Of a stretch of DNA of 64,000 nucleotides, positions 1 to 7,480 are shown piece by piece. How positions within the stretch are numbered: the stretch's first letter is position 1; every line of letters begins with the position of its first letter. The notes below the pieces were generated by a model that worked only from the letters and a program-made list of their open reading frames with translations, did not search any database and was not told the origin of the DNA. Both the position numbers and the translations under genes were made by a program. Source of the stretch: Brevirhabdus pacifica (lineage in GTDB: Bacteria; Pseudomonadota; Alphaproteobacteria; Rhodobacterales; Rhodobacteraceae). Location: positions 62,001-126,000 of the forward strand of contig NZ_PGFI01000014.1 in NCBI RefSeq assembly GCF_002797755.1, in the 5' to 3' direction.

Positions 1-226
1 CCGGCAGCAGGCCGCGCCACTGCAGCTCATGCAGCACCGCCAGCAGGGTATAGCTGTCCTTGCCGCCCGACAGGCACACCAGCCAGCGGGCGCCGCGCTC
101 GATCATGCCGTATTGCTCGATCGCCTCGCGGGTCTGGCGGACCACGCGCTTGCGCAGCTTGCGGAACTCGGTGCTCGAGGGGGCGCCGTCGAACAGCGGG
201 TGAATATTCTCGGCATCATCCAGCAT
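1..226 (-). CDS. ttcA: tRNA 2-thiocytidine(32) synthetase TtcA, N-terminal part
   Basis: The gene is cut by the left edge of the window; about 75 N-terminal residues are visible. The PP-loop motif SGGKDS lies near residue 55, preceded by a helix-rich segment ([18 protein letters not shown]) typical of TtcA. TtcA activates C32 of certain tRNAs with ATP and inserts sulfur using an iron-sulfur cluster; the CxxC cluster motifs would lie outside the window. It is the last visible gene of a minus-strand run rpmH-rnpA-yidD-ttcA, about 85 bases after yidD. TilS, another PP-loop enzyme, is the alternative, but the SGGKDS form and N-terminus fit TtcA better. Confidence 0.85.
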   Translation of the reverse strand, partial: MLDDAENIHPLFDGAPSSTEFRKLRKRVVRQTREAIEQYGMIERGARWLVCLSGGKDSYTLLAVLHELQWRGLLP

Positions 227-311
227 GAACCATCTCCTTGGGCGCAGGGCGCTTATGCCATCGGCGGGCGGGTTGGAAAAGGGGCAGGGGCCGGGACGCC
301 CGGGCCCGGGA

Positions 312-533
312 TCAGTCGGGGACGTTGTCTATGCCCGAGCCGCCCAGCGGGTGGCAACGCCCGATCCGGCGCAAGGTAAGCCAGCCGCCGCGCAGGGCGC
401 CGTGACGCTCCAGCGCCTCCAGCGCATAGGCCGAGCAGGTTGGCTGGTAGCGGCAGTTGAAGCCGACCCAAGGGGAGAAGACGGCGCGATACCCGCGCAC
501 CGGCAGCGCCAGGATCCGGGCCAGGGGTGTCAT
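312..533 (-). CDS. yidD: membrane protein insertion efficiency factor YidD
   Basis: This 73-residue protein has the YidD family signature: the YRAVFSPW segment, then the cysteine motif [14 protein letters not shown] near residues 27-40, and [10 protein letters not shown] near the C-terminus. YidD is a small membrane-associated protein thought to help YidC-dependent insertion of inner-membrane proteins. The start is set by an ATGA overlap with the rnpA stop codon, which implies translational coupling. The order rpmH-rnpA-yidD is the usual bacterial one. A longer reading in the same frame starts inside rnpA and is not needed. Confidence 0.95.
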   Translation of the reverse strand: MTPLARILALPVRGYRAVFSPWVGFNCRYQPTCSAYALEALERHGALRGGWLTLRRIGRCHPLGGSGIDNVPD

Positions 534-1192
534 TTGCGACCCCCTGCGCCGCGACGGGGGCCACGCGCACCGGGGGCGGGCGGGCCGGCGCGATGGGCGC
601 GGTGCAGCGCGCGCTCCAGCTCTTCGACCAGTCGCTCGAAGGGCAGGGCGGCGGTCTCGTCGCGTCGGCCGATCAGCACATAGTCCCATCCAGGGCGTCC
701 CAGAACGGGCAGCACCTTGCGGGCGGCTTCGCGCAGGCGGCGTTTGGCGCGGTTGCGGGCCACGGCGTTGCCGACCTTCTTGGAACAGGTATAGCCGACG
801 CGGATCAATCCGCCCGGCGCTTCCTCGGCGGCTTGTTCAGCGGGGGCCGATTTCGACAGTTCCTCAGGGTCGCGGCGACGGGCCTGAAGGGTGAAGGCAT
901 CGACGCGGGCGCGACCCGCACGCGCGGCGCGCAGGAAATCGGCCCGCTTGCGCAGGGTCTCCAGTCGCGGTCGTTCGGGAGGGGGGGCGTCGGGCCCATC
1001 GCCAGATACCGGATCCGGAGAATCGCCGCCAGGGCCTGCGGCGGGCGTGGTTGCGTCCGACCCGCCCGCGGAAGGCGCGGTCGCGCAGACCGCGTCACCA
1101 GTCGAGGTGACATCCGCCCACGCAAAAACCGCCGGCGCGACCCGATCGGCATCCGGCCAACGGCCTGCCTCTGGTGTCACCGGCGGTGTCAT
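530..1192 (-). CDS. rnpA: ribonuclease P protein component, with N-terminal extension
   Basis: RnpA is the protein subunit of RNase P, which trims 5' leaders from pre-tRNAs. The catalytic-core signature KKVGNAVARNRAKRRLRE is near residues 139-156, preceded by LRKRADFLRAARAG near residue 80. The core accounts for about 145 residues. The first 75 or so residues are an Ala/Pro/Asp-rich, probably disordered extension with no family counterpart known to me. The ATG at 1192 is the first in frame after rpmH, but an internal GTG or other start would give a conventional length. The gene overlaps yidD by four bases and follows rpmH by 46 bases. Confidence 0.93.
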   Translation of the reverse strand: MTPPVTPEAGRWPDADRVAPAVFAWADVTSTGDAVCATAPSAGGSDATTPAAGPGGDSPDPVSGDGPDAPPPERPRLETLRKRADFLRAARAGRARVDAFTLQARRRDPEELSKSAPAEQAAEEAPGGLIRVGYTCSKKVGNAVARNRAKRRLREAARKVLPVLGRPGWDYVLIGRRDETAALPFERLVEELERALHRAHRAGPPAPGARGPRRGAGGRK

Positions 1193-1238
1193 ACGCGTCT
1201 GCCTGCGGCAAACAGCCCTCGGGTCGCCCCGTTGGCTA

Positions 1239-1373
1239 TCAGGCGCTCAGCGACTTCCGGCCGCGGGCGCGGCGTGCGTTGAGGATCTTGCGGCCGGCCT
1301 TGGTGGCCATGCGTGCGCGAAAACCGTGGCGGCGCTTGCGAACCAGGTTGCTCGGTTGAAAGGTGCGTTTCAT
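1239..1373 (-). CDS. rpmH: 50S ribosomal protein L34
   Basis: The 44-residue product begins [20 protein letters not shown] and ends in an RGRKSLSA tail, a full-length match to bacterial L34. L34 is a very basic protein of the large ribosomal subunit. It is the first gene of the rpmH-rnpA-yidD run. The 170 bases upstream, before the terminator of the next gene, should hold the promoter. Confidence 0.98.
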
Positions 1374-1542
1374 CGCTCCGGCTCCGTATCAGTTGCCCGG
1401 CAGGACCGTCGGTCCGGGCGGGTCGGGAATCTTGAAGCCCGGTCTTTAGGGGGTCGATCCGGGTAAGTCAACGCGGGATGCGGCCCGGGGCGAACTTCGT
1501 CCCCGCCGGTCCCGATAATGGCGATAGCATTTGGAATACTAC

Positions 1543-1582
1543 AGGAAAACGAGAAAGGCGACCGGGGACCCGATCGCCTTTC
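1543..1582 (-). terminator. probable terminator of the SH3/DUF1236 gene
   Basis: A perfect 9-bp inverted repeat (GAAAGGCGA at 1553-1561 and TCGCCTTTC at 1574-1582) with a 12-base loop is followed on the minus strand by a short T-rich run (TCGTTTTCC). It lies about 54 bases after the stop of the upstream minus-strand gene and separates it from rpmH. Confidence 0.75.
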
Positions 1583-1635
1583 CTTGTCCGATGGGACCTG
1601 CCCCGAGGGGCAGGCACCACCGAATTGAGGGCCGA

Positions 1636-2292
1636 TTAGCGCACGATGTAGACGATGCGACGCTCTTCGGGGTCGATCAGCACCGGCACGCCGTTCACGT
1701 AGGCATACTGAAGCTCGGCGTCGGGGATGTCGTAGAACGCCACGTCGATGTCCTCGGGGAACTGGGCGCCGACCACGACTTCGCCGTCGAGGTAGATCGG
1801 ATCGACGGGGTTCTCGGTCACGTAGGTGATGGTCTGGGGACCGGGGTCCGCAGCAACACCAAGGCCTGCACCGATGGCGGCACCGGCAACGGCGCCGGCG
1901 GGACCGGCAATCAGGCCGCCGATGACGGCAGCAGCGGTGCCCGAAGCGGCAGCGGTGGCACCGGTGGTGTCGTAGGTCATCGTCTGGACCTTAACGCGGT
2001 CGCGGTTCTCGACCACGATGACCGGCTCGGATTCGACCATGGCGGTCAGATACTGACCGTAGGACCAGCCGTCGGTGCCTTCGTAGCTCACCTTGCACCA
2101 GTTGGCGGTTTCCAGGCAGCCTTCGACCGTCACGTCGGCATTGCCGTCGATCACGCCGACAATCTCGAACTGGGGGCCGGGGCCGCTGCGCACGTTGAGA
2201 TCCGTGGTGGCCATCGCGGTGGTTGCTGCATGTGCCGAAGTTGCGGCCAGCAGGGCAGCAACCGAAGCGCCGAATACGGATTTCTTGAACAT
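1636..2292 (-). CDS. secreted SH3-domain protein with DUF1236 tail
   Basis: The 218-residue product starts with a clear signal peptide ending in SAHA (about residue 22). A bacterial SH3 (SH3b) domain covers about residues 27-85, with the hallmark LNVRSGPGPQFEIVG and a WCKV/GWSYGQYL end. A Gly/Ala-rich hydrophobic stretch of glycine-zipper type (about residues 115-150) follows. The last 70 residues resemble DUF1236, ending RRIVYIVR. Proteins of this kind are periplasmic or envelope proteins of unknown role, often stress-linked. The start was chosen because MFKKS opens the signal peptide and an AAGGAGAG ribosome site sits just upstream. An EcfG-type promoter precedes it, which supports a general stress role. 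Confidence 0.88.
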   Translation of the reverse strand: MFKKSVFGASVAALLAATSAHAATTAMATTDLNVRSGPGPQFEIVGVIDGNADVTVEGCLETANWCKVSYEGTDGWSYGQYLTAMVESEPVIVVENRDRVKVQTMTYDTTGATAAASGTAAAVIGGLIAGPAGAVAGAAIGAGLGVAADPGPQTITYVTENPVDPIYLDGEVVVGAQFPEDIDVAFYDIPDAELQYAYVNGVPVLIDPEERRIVYIVR

Positions 2293-2357
2293 TGTGCTCT
2301 CCTTCGTCTTCCATTTTTTCGCCGGGCGGGCAGACCGCACCGGCTTGATGGGGTGAC

Positions 2358-2382
2358 AACCGCAGCCAGGTCGGATTGTTCC
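2358..2382 (-). promoter_or_regulatory. EcfG-type (general stress sigma factor) promoter
   Basis: Read on the minus strand the sequence is GGAAC-N16-GGTT. The alphaproteobacterial EcfG consensus is GGAAC-N16/17-CGTT, so only the first base of the -10 differs. The predicted start of transcription gives a leader of about 60 bases before the SH3/DUF1236 gene. Confidence 0.65.
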
Positions 2383-2811
2383 GTCCCGAAACCCGCAATC
2401 GAGGCGCCGGGCCGGGTTCTGGGCGGAATTCCGCGCGGCGGGAAAACGATTGTTCGCCAAATAGTTGCGCAACTCTCCCTTGGGTTGCGTCCGGGTCGCG
2501 TCTTGGGCCTGTGAGTGATTGCGCCGCGTGATGCCGCACCCGCACAAAGGACGCCCAAACCAGGCACCCAAGCCGTCTTCAGAGAGCTGTTAAAGAGCGG
2601 TAGGGCCAGTGGCGGCCGCGCGGGGACCTGGCCGCGCCCTGAACAATTTTCGCGAAACGGGAAACCGAACGGGAACCCTCGCGTTGCGCCTCTAAGAACA
2701 ATGTGTGGCCGCCCGGGGCCGCGCGGCCGCGAATACGCGGCGCGCGGCGATTTTAACCGGGCAGCGCCAGCGAAAAGATCCGCCCCAAACGGGCGGCGTT
2801 GCGGGGGACTG
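2383..2811. other. intergenic region between divergent genes
   Basis: About 430 bases without a convincing gene separate the divergent SH3/DUF1236 and ctaC genes. The stretch contains a TTTCGCGAAA palindrome at 2648-2657 and a weak plus-strand match to an EcfG promoter (GGAAA-N17-CGTT, 2660-2685). The ctaC promoter should lie here. An open frame upstream of ctaC is only in-frame GC-rich sequence without coding features. Confidence 0.6.
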
Positions 2812-3819
2812 ATGGGGAAATCACGAGGGCTGCGCACCTTTGCCATGATCCTGGGACCGGGCGTGTTGCTCTCGGCCTGCGACGGGCCCCAGTCCGCCCT
2901 GTCAGCCACCGGGGCCGACGCCATCGCGATGGAGGGGCTTTTCTGGGTGATGCTGATCGGCGCCACCCTGATCTGGATCCTCATCAACGGCCTCATCTAC
3001 TATGTCACCCGTGTCTACACCGGCAGCCTTTCGCCCCGGCTGGCCCACGGGCTGATCGTGGGTGGCGGCATCATCTTTCCCCTCGTGGTGGTGACGTCGC
3101 TGCTGGTCTACGGCCTGTCGGCGATGCCGGAGCAGCGGGCGATGGGCGACGGCGTCAAGCTTCGCATCACCGGCGAGCAATGGTGGTGGCGGGTGGAATA
3201 CTGGCCCGAAGGGGCCGACCCGGCCAACCCGCCGGTGGCTGTTTCGGCCAACGAGATCCGCCTTCCCGCCGGCAGCCGTGCCGAGATCGAGCTGACGGCC
3301 GCCAAGGTCATCCATTCCTTCTGGATCCCCGCGCTGGGCGGCAAGCTGGACATGTTCCCCGGCCGCGTCACGCGGATGTCCCTCAAGCCCCTTTCGGTCG
3401 GCGTCTATCGCGGCCAATGCGCCGAGTTCTGCGGCCAGTCCCACGCGCTGATGGCGCTGAACGCCGTGGTGATGGAGCCCGGCGATTTCGACGCGTGGCT
3501 CAAGGCCGAGGCGCAGGATGCGGCGCCCCCCAAGGGGTATGCCGCCACGCGCGGTGCCGAGATCTTCGCGCAGCAGGGGTGCGGCGCCTGCCACGCGGTA
3601 CGCGGCACCCCGGCACGCGGCGGCGTCGGGCCGGACCTGACCCATCTGGGCGGGCGCACCTCGCTGGCGGCGGGGATCCTGCCCATGGACCGCGAGGCAC
3701 TGATGAAATGGATCCTGTCGCCCGCATCGCTGAAACCCGGGGCGCGTATGCCCGGCTATGACCACCTGGAGCGCGAGGACCTGAGCGCCCTGGCCACCTA
3801 TCTGGAGGGATTGAAATGA
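2812..3819 (+). CDS. ctaC: cytochrome c oxidase subunit II fused to cytochrome c (caa3 type)
   Basis: The 335-residue product begins with a lipoprotein signal (LLSAC, Cys23). Two transmembrane helices (about 38-66 and 78-102) are followed by the cupredoxin domain with EQWWWRVEYW and the CuA ligands His168, Cys203, Cys207, His211 and Met214 in CAEFCGQSHALM. A cytochrome c domain follows, with heme motif CGACH (257-261) and a likely Met ligand at 313 (RMPGY). This domain order defines caa3 oxidases, which take electrons through their own cytochrome domain. ATG 2812 follows a GCGGGGGA ribosome site and opens the lipoprotein signal. The stop overlaps the next start as ATGA. Confidence 0.93.
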   Translation: MGKSRGLRTFAMILGPGVLLSACDGPQSALSATGADAIAMEGLFWVMLIGATLIWILINGLIYYVTRVYTGSLSPRLAHGLIVGGGIIFPLVVVTSLLVYGLSAMPEQRAMGDGVKLRITGEQWWWRVEYWPEGADPANPPVAVSANEIRLPAGSRAEIELTAAKVIHSFWIPALGGKLDMFPGRVTRMSLKPLSVGVYRGQCAEFCGQSHALMALNAVVMEPGDFDAWLKAEAQDAAPPKGYAATRGAEIFAQQGCGACHAVRGTPARGGVGPDLTHLGGRTSLAAGILPMDREALMKWILSPASLKPGARMPGYDHLEREDLSALATYLEGLK

Positions 3820-6398
3820 CGTCCGACGCCACCCATCCCTCCCGCGCGGGCCGGGGCAATCCCGAGCCCATCGGCACCTTCCCCCCGACCGAGGAGATGC
3901 TGTCCGAACCCGTCCCCGAGGAACTGGCCCGCGCCCAGGAAGAGCGTCTGCGCAAGACCTGGGAGACACCGAAGGGCTGGCGTTACTGGACGGCCGTCAA
4001 CAACTCGGAAGTGGGGGTCTGGTATTCGCTGACCGCGTTCGGCTTCATGCTGCTGGCCGGGGTTCTGGCGCTGCTGATGCGGGTGCAACTGGCCGTGCCG
4101 GACAATGATTTCCTGTCGGCCGAGACCTTCAACCAGTTCTTCACGATGCACGGCTCGGCGATGATGTTCCTTTTCGCCGTGCCGATGTTCGAGGCGGTGG
4201 CGATCCTGATCCTGCCGGCCTTCCTGGCGGCGCGGGACATGCCTTTCCCCCGGCTCTCGGCCTTCGGGTTCTGGTGCTTCGTGATCGGCGGCGTCTTCGT
4301 CATGGGCTCGGTCCTGTTCGGGGTCGCCCCCAACTCGGGCTGGTTCATGTATCCGCCCTTGGCGACCAAGGCCGAGGGGCTGGGATCGGACATCTGGCTG
4401 CTGGGTCTGTCGTTCATCGAGGTGGCCTCGATCGCCGCCGCGGTCGAGCTGATCGTCGGCGTCCTGAAATGCCGCCCCCCCGGCATGCGCATCAACGTGA
4501 TGCCGCTTTACGCGTGGTATGTGCTTGTGGTCGGCGGAATGATCCTGTTCGCCTTCCCGCCCCTGATCGCGGGCGATTTCCTGTTCGAGATGGAGCGGTC
4601 GTTCGACTGGCCCTTCTTCGACCCGGAACGCGGCGGCGACCCGATGCTGTGGCAGCACCTCTTCTGGATCTTCGGGCACCCGGAGGTCTACATCATCTTC
4701 CTGCCCTCGATCGCCATTGCCGCCATGATCGTGCCCACGGCTGCGCGCCGACCGATGGTGGGCTATTCGTGGATCGTGTTGTCGGCGGTGGGGACCGGGT
4801 TCCTGAGCTTCGGGCTGTGGGTGCACCACATGTTCACCACCGGCTTGCCCAACATCAGTCTTGGCTTCTTCTCGGCGGCGTCCGAGGCCGTGGTGATCCC
4901 CACCGGCATCCAGATCTTCGCCTTCGTGGCCACGCTGATGGTGGGCCGGGTGCGGATGTCGCTGCCGATGCTGTGGATCGCGGGCGCGCTTGCCATCTTC
5001 ACGGCGGGCGGTCTGACCGGCATCATGGTCGCCATCGCGCCCTTCGACTGGCAGGTGCACGACACCTATTTCATCGTGGCGCATCTGCACTACACGCTGT
5101 TCGGCGGCATGGTCTTTCCGGTGATGGCGGGGGTCTATTATTTCTACCCGTTCATCCGCAAGCAGACCATGTCCGAGCGTCTGGGCCGCTGGTCGTTCTG
5201 GCTGACCTTCGTCGGCTTCAACGTGACCTTCCTGCCGATGCATCTGACCGGCCTGAAGGGGATGCCGCGCCGGGTCTTCACCTATCCCGGCGACATCGGC
5301 TGGGACTGGCTGAACATGATCTCGACCATCGGCTCGTTCATCGTGGCCGCCGGTATCCTGGTCTTTGCCTGGGATCTGATCCGGCCCAAGGGGCACCAGC
5401 CGACGCCGCCGCGCAACCCTTGGGATGCCGGCACACTGGAATGGACCCATGACGTTCCCGCCGAGAACTGGGGGACGCGTTCGATCCCCTATGTCACTTC
5501 CCGATATCCGCTGTGGGATCAGCCGAAGCTTCAGGAACGGCTGGACGCCGGGCGCTATTACCTGCCCGACGCCGCCGAGGGCCTGCGCGAGACGATGATC
5601 ACCTCCGTCATCGACGCCCGCCCCTTGCAGGTGCTGCGGGTGACGGGGCCAAGCTGGATCACGCTCTGGGCCGCCGCCTTCACCGGCGGGGCCTTCATCG
5701 TGCCGACCTTCCACATCTACTGGCCCGCCATCCTGTCGGCGATCCTGGCGGTGGCCTGCATCATCTGGTGGCTCTGGACTTCGACCGCACAGATACCCGA
5801 GGCCGAGCACAAGGATGTGGGCCTGGGCCTGAAGCTGCCGATCTATGTCTCGGGGCCCGAGGCGCCGGGCTGGTGGGGTGTCTGGATCACCATGCTGGGC
5901 GATTCCACGGCCTTCGCCAGTCTGGTCTTCGGCGTGTTCTTCTACTGGACCGCCGACCGCAGCTTCCCGCCCGAGGGCTATCCCTTCGTCGACATGGGGC
6001 TGGCGCTGGGCGGGGCGGTCCTGCTGTCGGCCTCCTGGGCGGTGAACCTTTGGGTGCGCGGCACCGCCAGGCGCCAAAGCGCGATGCAGGCGCTGGCGCT
6101 TGCCATGCTGCTGGCCATCGGCGGGGCCGCGGCGCTGATCGCCTCGGCGGCGCTGCCGGGGCTGGACCCGACGGCCCATGTCTACCCCGCGATCATGTGG
6201 GCCCTGATCGTCTGGATCGTGGCGCATGTCAGCCTGGGCGTCATCATGCAGGGATACTGCCTGGCGGGGTTCGCCTTCGGTCGGATCACGGCCCGCTATG
6301 ACGCGCCGCTGTGGAACACCTGCCTCTATTGGCATTTCCTGGCGTTGCAGGTGCTGGTCGCGGTGGCGATGACCGCTCTGCTTCCGAGGGTGCTGTGA
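3816..6398 (+). CDS. ctaD: cytochrome c oxidase, fused subunits I and III
   Basis: The 860-residue protein joins subunit I (about residues 55-560) to subunit III (about 640-860). Heme and copper ligands are present: His112 and His425 (heme a), His423 (heme a3), and His288, His337, His338 (CuB). Tyr292 in GHPEVY is the usual His-Tyr crosslink partner, and Glu290 is the usual gating Glu. Two proton-channel positions look unusual: the K-channel lysine position (normally PTGIK) reads PTGIQ with Gln366, and the D-channel asparagines are replaced although Asp141 (RDMPFPR) is kept. Together with CtaC it forms the membrane-bound proton-pumping terminal oxidase that reduces oxygen to water. The start overlaps ctaC (ATGA). 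Confidence 0.93.
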   Translation: MTSDATHPSRAGRGNPEPIGTFPPTEEMLSEPVPEELARAQEERLRKTWETPKGWRYWTAVNNSEVGVWYSLTAFGFMLLAGVLALLMRVQLAVPDNDFLSAETFNQFFTMHGSAMMFLFAVPMFEAVAILILPAFLAARDMPFPRLSAFGFWCFVIGGVFVMGSVLFGVAPNSGWFMYPPLATKAEGLGSDIWLLGLSFIEVASIAAAVELIVGVLKCRPPGMRINVMPLYAWYVLVVGGMILFAFPPLIAGDFLFEMERSFDWPFFDPERGGDPMLWQHLFWIFGHPEVYIIFLPSIAIAAMIVPTAARRPMVGYSWIVLSAVGTGFLSFGLWVHHMFTTGLPNISLGFFSAASEAVVIPTGIQIFAFVATLMVGRVRMSLPMLWIAGALAIFTAGGLTGIMVAIAPFDWQVHDTYFIVAHLHYTLFGGMVFPVMAGVYYFYPFIRKQTMSERLGRWSFWLTFVGFNVTFLPMHLTGLKGMPRRVFTYPGDIGWDWLNMISTIGSFIVAAGILVFAWDLIRPKGHQPTPPRNPWDAGTLEWTHDVPAENWGTRSIPYVTSRYPLWDQPKLQERLDAGRYYLPDAAEGLRETMITSVIDARPLQVLRVTGPSWITLWAAAFTGGAFIVPTFHIYWPAILSAILAVACIIWWLWTSTAQIPEAEHKDVGLGLKLPIYVSGPEAPGWWGVWITMLGDSTAFASLVFGVFFYWTADRSFPPEGYPFVDMGLALGGAVLLSASWAVNLWVRGTARRQSAMQALALAMLLAIGGAAALIASAALPGLDPTAHVYPAIMWALIVWIVAHVSLGVIMQGYCLAGFAFGRITARYDAPLWNTCLYWHFLALQVLVAVAMTALLPRVL

Positions 6399-6814
6399 TG
6401 GCCCGGCGGCAATGGACATCCGGCGAAGCCGACCGCGCCGAGTTCCGCGAAGAGCGCCGCTCGCTCTTTCGGATCACGGTAGCGCCGACGATCTGGGCGC
6501 TGCATTTCGCGGCCAGCTACGCGGTGGCGGGCCTGACCTGTGCCCGGCTTGCCGACGACGGGCCCGACGTGGTCCTGATGCGCCTGGTGATCGGCGCGGG
6601 TACCCTGGTGGCGTTGGGCCTGATCGTCTGGCTGGGCTGGCGATCCTGGCAGCAATGGGACGCCTCTGACGAGGGGCGGCGGCTGGATGACCAGCCCACC
6701 AGCCGCGACCGGCACCGGTTCCTGGGCCACGCCGCCTTCCTGTTGTCCATCGTCTCATTCATCGGCGTGATCTACACGGTCCTTCCGGTGCTGTTGATCG
6801 GGAGCTGCCTGTGA
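6398..6814 (+). CDS. small membrane protein of the caa3 oxidase cluster
   Basis: The 138-residue product has a charged N-terminus, then about three hydrophobic helices (near residues 26-45, 55-75 and 105-135). I recognise no named domain. Its start overlaps the oxidase stop by one base (TGATG) and its stop overlaps the next gene (GTGA), so it is made together with the oxidase. It may be an assembly factor or a small accessory subunit in the position of subunit IV; that is inference from position only. Confidence 0.8.
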   Translation: MARRQWTSGEADRAEFREERRSLFRITVAPTIWALHFAASYAVAGLTCARLADDGPDVVLMRLVIGAGTLVALGLIVWLGWRSWQQWDASDEGRRLDDQPTSRDRHRFLGHAAFLLSIVSFIGVIYTVLPVLLIGSCL

Positions 6815-7470
6815 CCGCCCCCTTGAACATGGCAGCGGGCGTCGCGGCGGCACTGCTGCTGGCGGCCGTCTGGGCGGGGCCGGTGGACCGGTTGGTCGCC
6901 GAACCCTTCGCGGCCCACATGCTGCGGCACATGACGCTGGTGGCGCTGGCAGCACCCCTGCTGGTGCTGGCGATGCCCAGGGCGCTGGCGCACCATGCGC
7001 CGCCGGTCCTGGCCGGGGCAGTGATCGAGTTCGTGGTCGTCTGGGGCTGGCACCTGCCGGGGCTGCACGCGCTGGCGCGGGACTCCCACGGCTGGATGCT
7101 GCTGGAACAGGCAATGTTCCTCGGGGCCGGGGTGCTGGTCTGGGCTGGCGCCCTGGCCGGGCTTGAGGACAAGGCGCCCACGGGCCGGGGCGGTGCCGCG
7201 CTGGCGGGGGCGGGGGGGCTGTTGCTGACCTCGATGCACATGACCCTGCTGGGCGCGCTTTTCATCCTGGCCCGCGCGCCCCTCTACGGCAGCAGCCTCG
7301 AGGGGCTGCAACTGGGAGGCATGCTGATGCTGGGGATAGGCACGCCGGTCTACCTGGTGGGCGGGTTGATCCTGTCGGCGCGCGCGCTGGGCCATGGCGC
7401 GGCCGGTAGCGAACTGGCGAGTGGCGAACTGGCAAGTGGCGATCTGGCCGGCACCGATGGCAGGCAATGA
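6811..7470 (+). CDS. caa3-type CtaG-like cytochrome oxidase assembly protein
   Basis: The 219-residue multi-helix membrane protein matches the caa3_CtaG family by its His-rich helix ends: FAAHMLRHMTLVALAAPLLV (residues 32-51), WGWHLPGLHALA and SMHMTLLGALFI. This is the family found with caa3 oxidases and differs from Cox11-type CtaG; it is thought to aid copper-site assembly. A GTG start overlaps the preceding stop (GTGA). The C-terminus carries a three-unit 15-bp repeat encoding SELAS-GELAS-GDLAG, outside the conserved domain. Confidence 0.85.
   Translation: MTAPLNMAAGVAAALLLAAVWAGPVDRLVAEPFAAHMLRHMTLVALAAPLLVLAMPRALAHHAPPVLAGAVIEFVVVWGWHLPGLHALARDSHGWMLLEQAMFLGAGVLVWAGALAGLEDKAPTGRGGAALAGAGGLLLTSMHMTLLGALFILARAPLYGSSLEGLQLGGMLMLGIGTPVYLVGGLILSARALGHGAAGSELASGELASGDLAGTDGRQ
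7408..7452 (+). repeat. three 15-bp tandem repeats in the ctaG-like 3' end
   Basis: Units at 7408-7422, 7423-7437 and 7438-7452 encode SELAS, GELAS and GDLAG. The units are in frame, so copy-number change would lengthen or shorten only the C-terminal tail. Confidence 0.85.
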
Positions 7471-7480
7471 AAGGTTAAGG

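Noticed and set aside
2660-2685. EcfG promoter for the caa3 oxidase (GGAAA-N17-CGTT)
   Set aside because: The -35 has a mismatch in a key position (last base of GGAAC) and the leader would be about 120 bases; not strong enough.
3798-6419. 873-residue open frame antisense to the oxidase gene
   Set aside because: It mirrors the third-position GC bias of ctaD and has no recognisable domain; composition is His/Arg/Gly/Gln-rich, typical of shadow frames.
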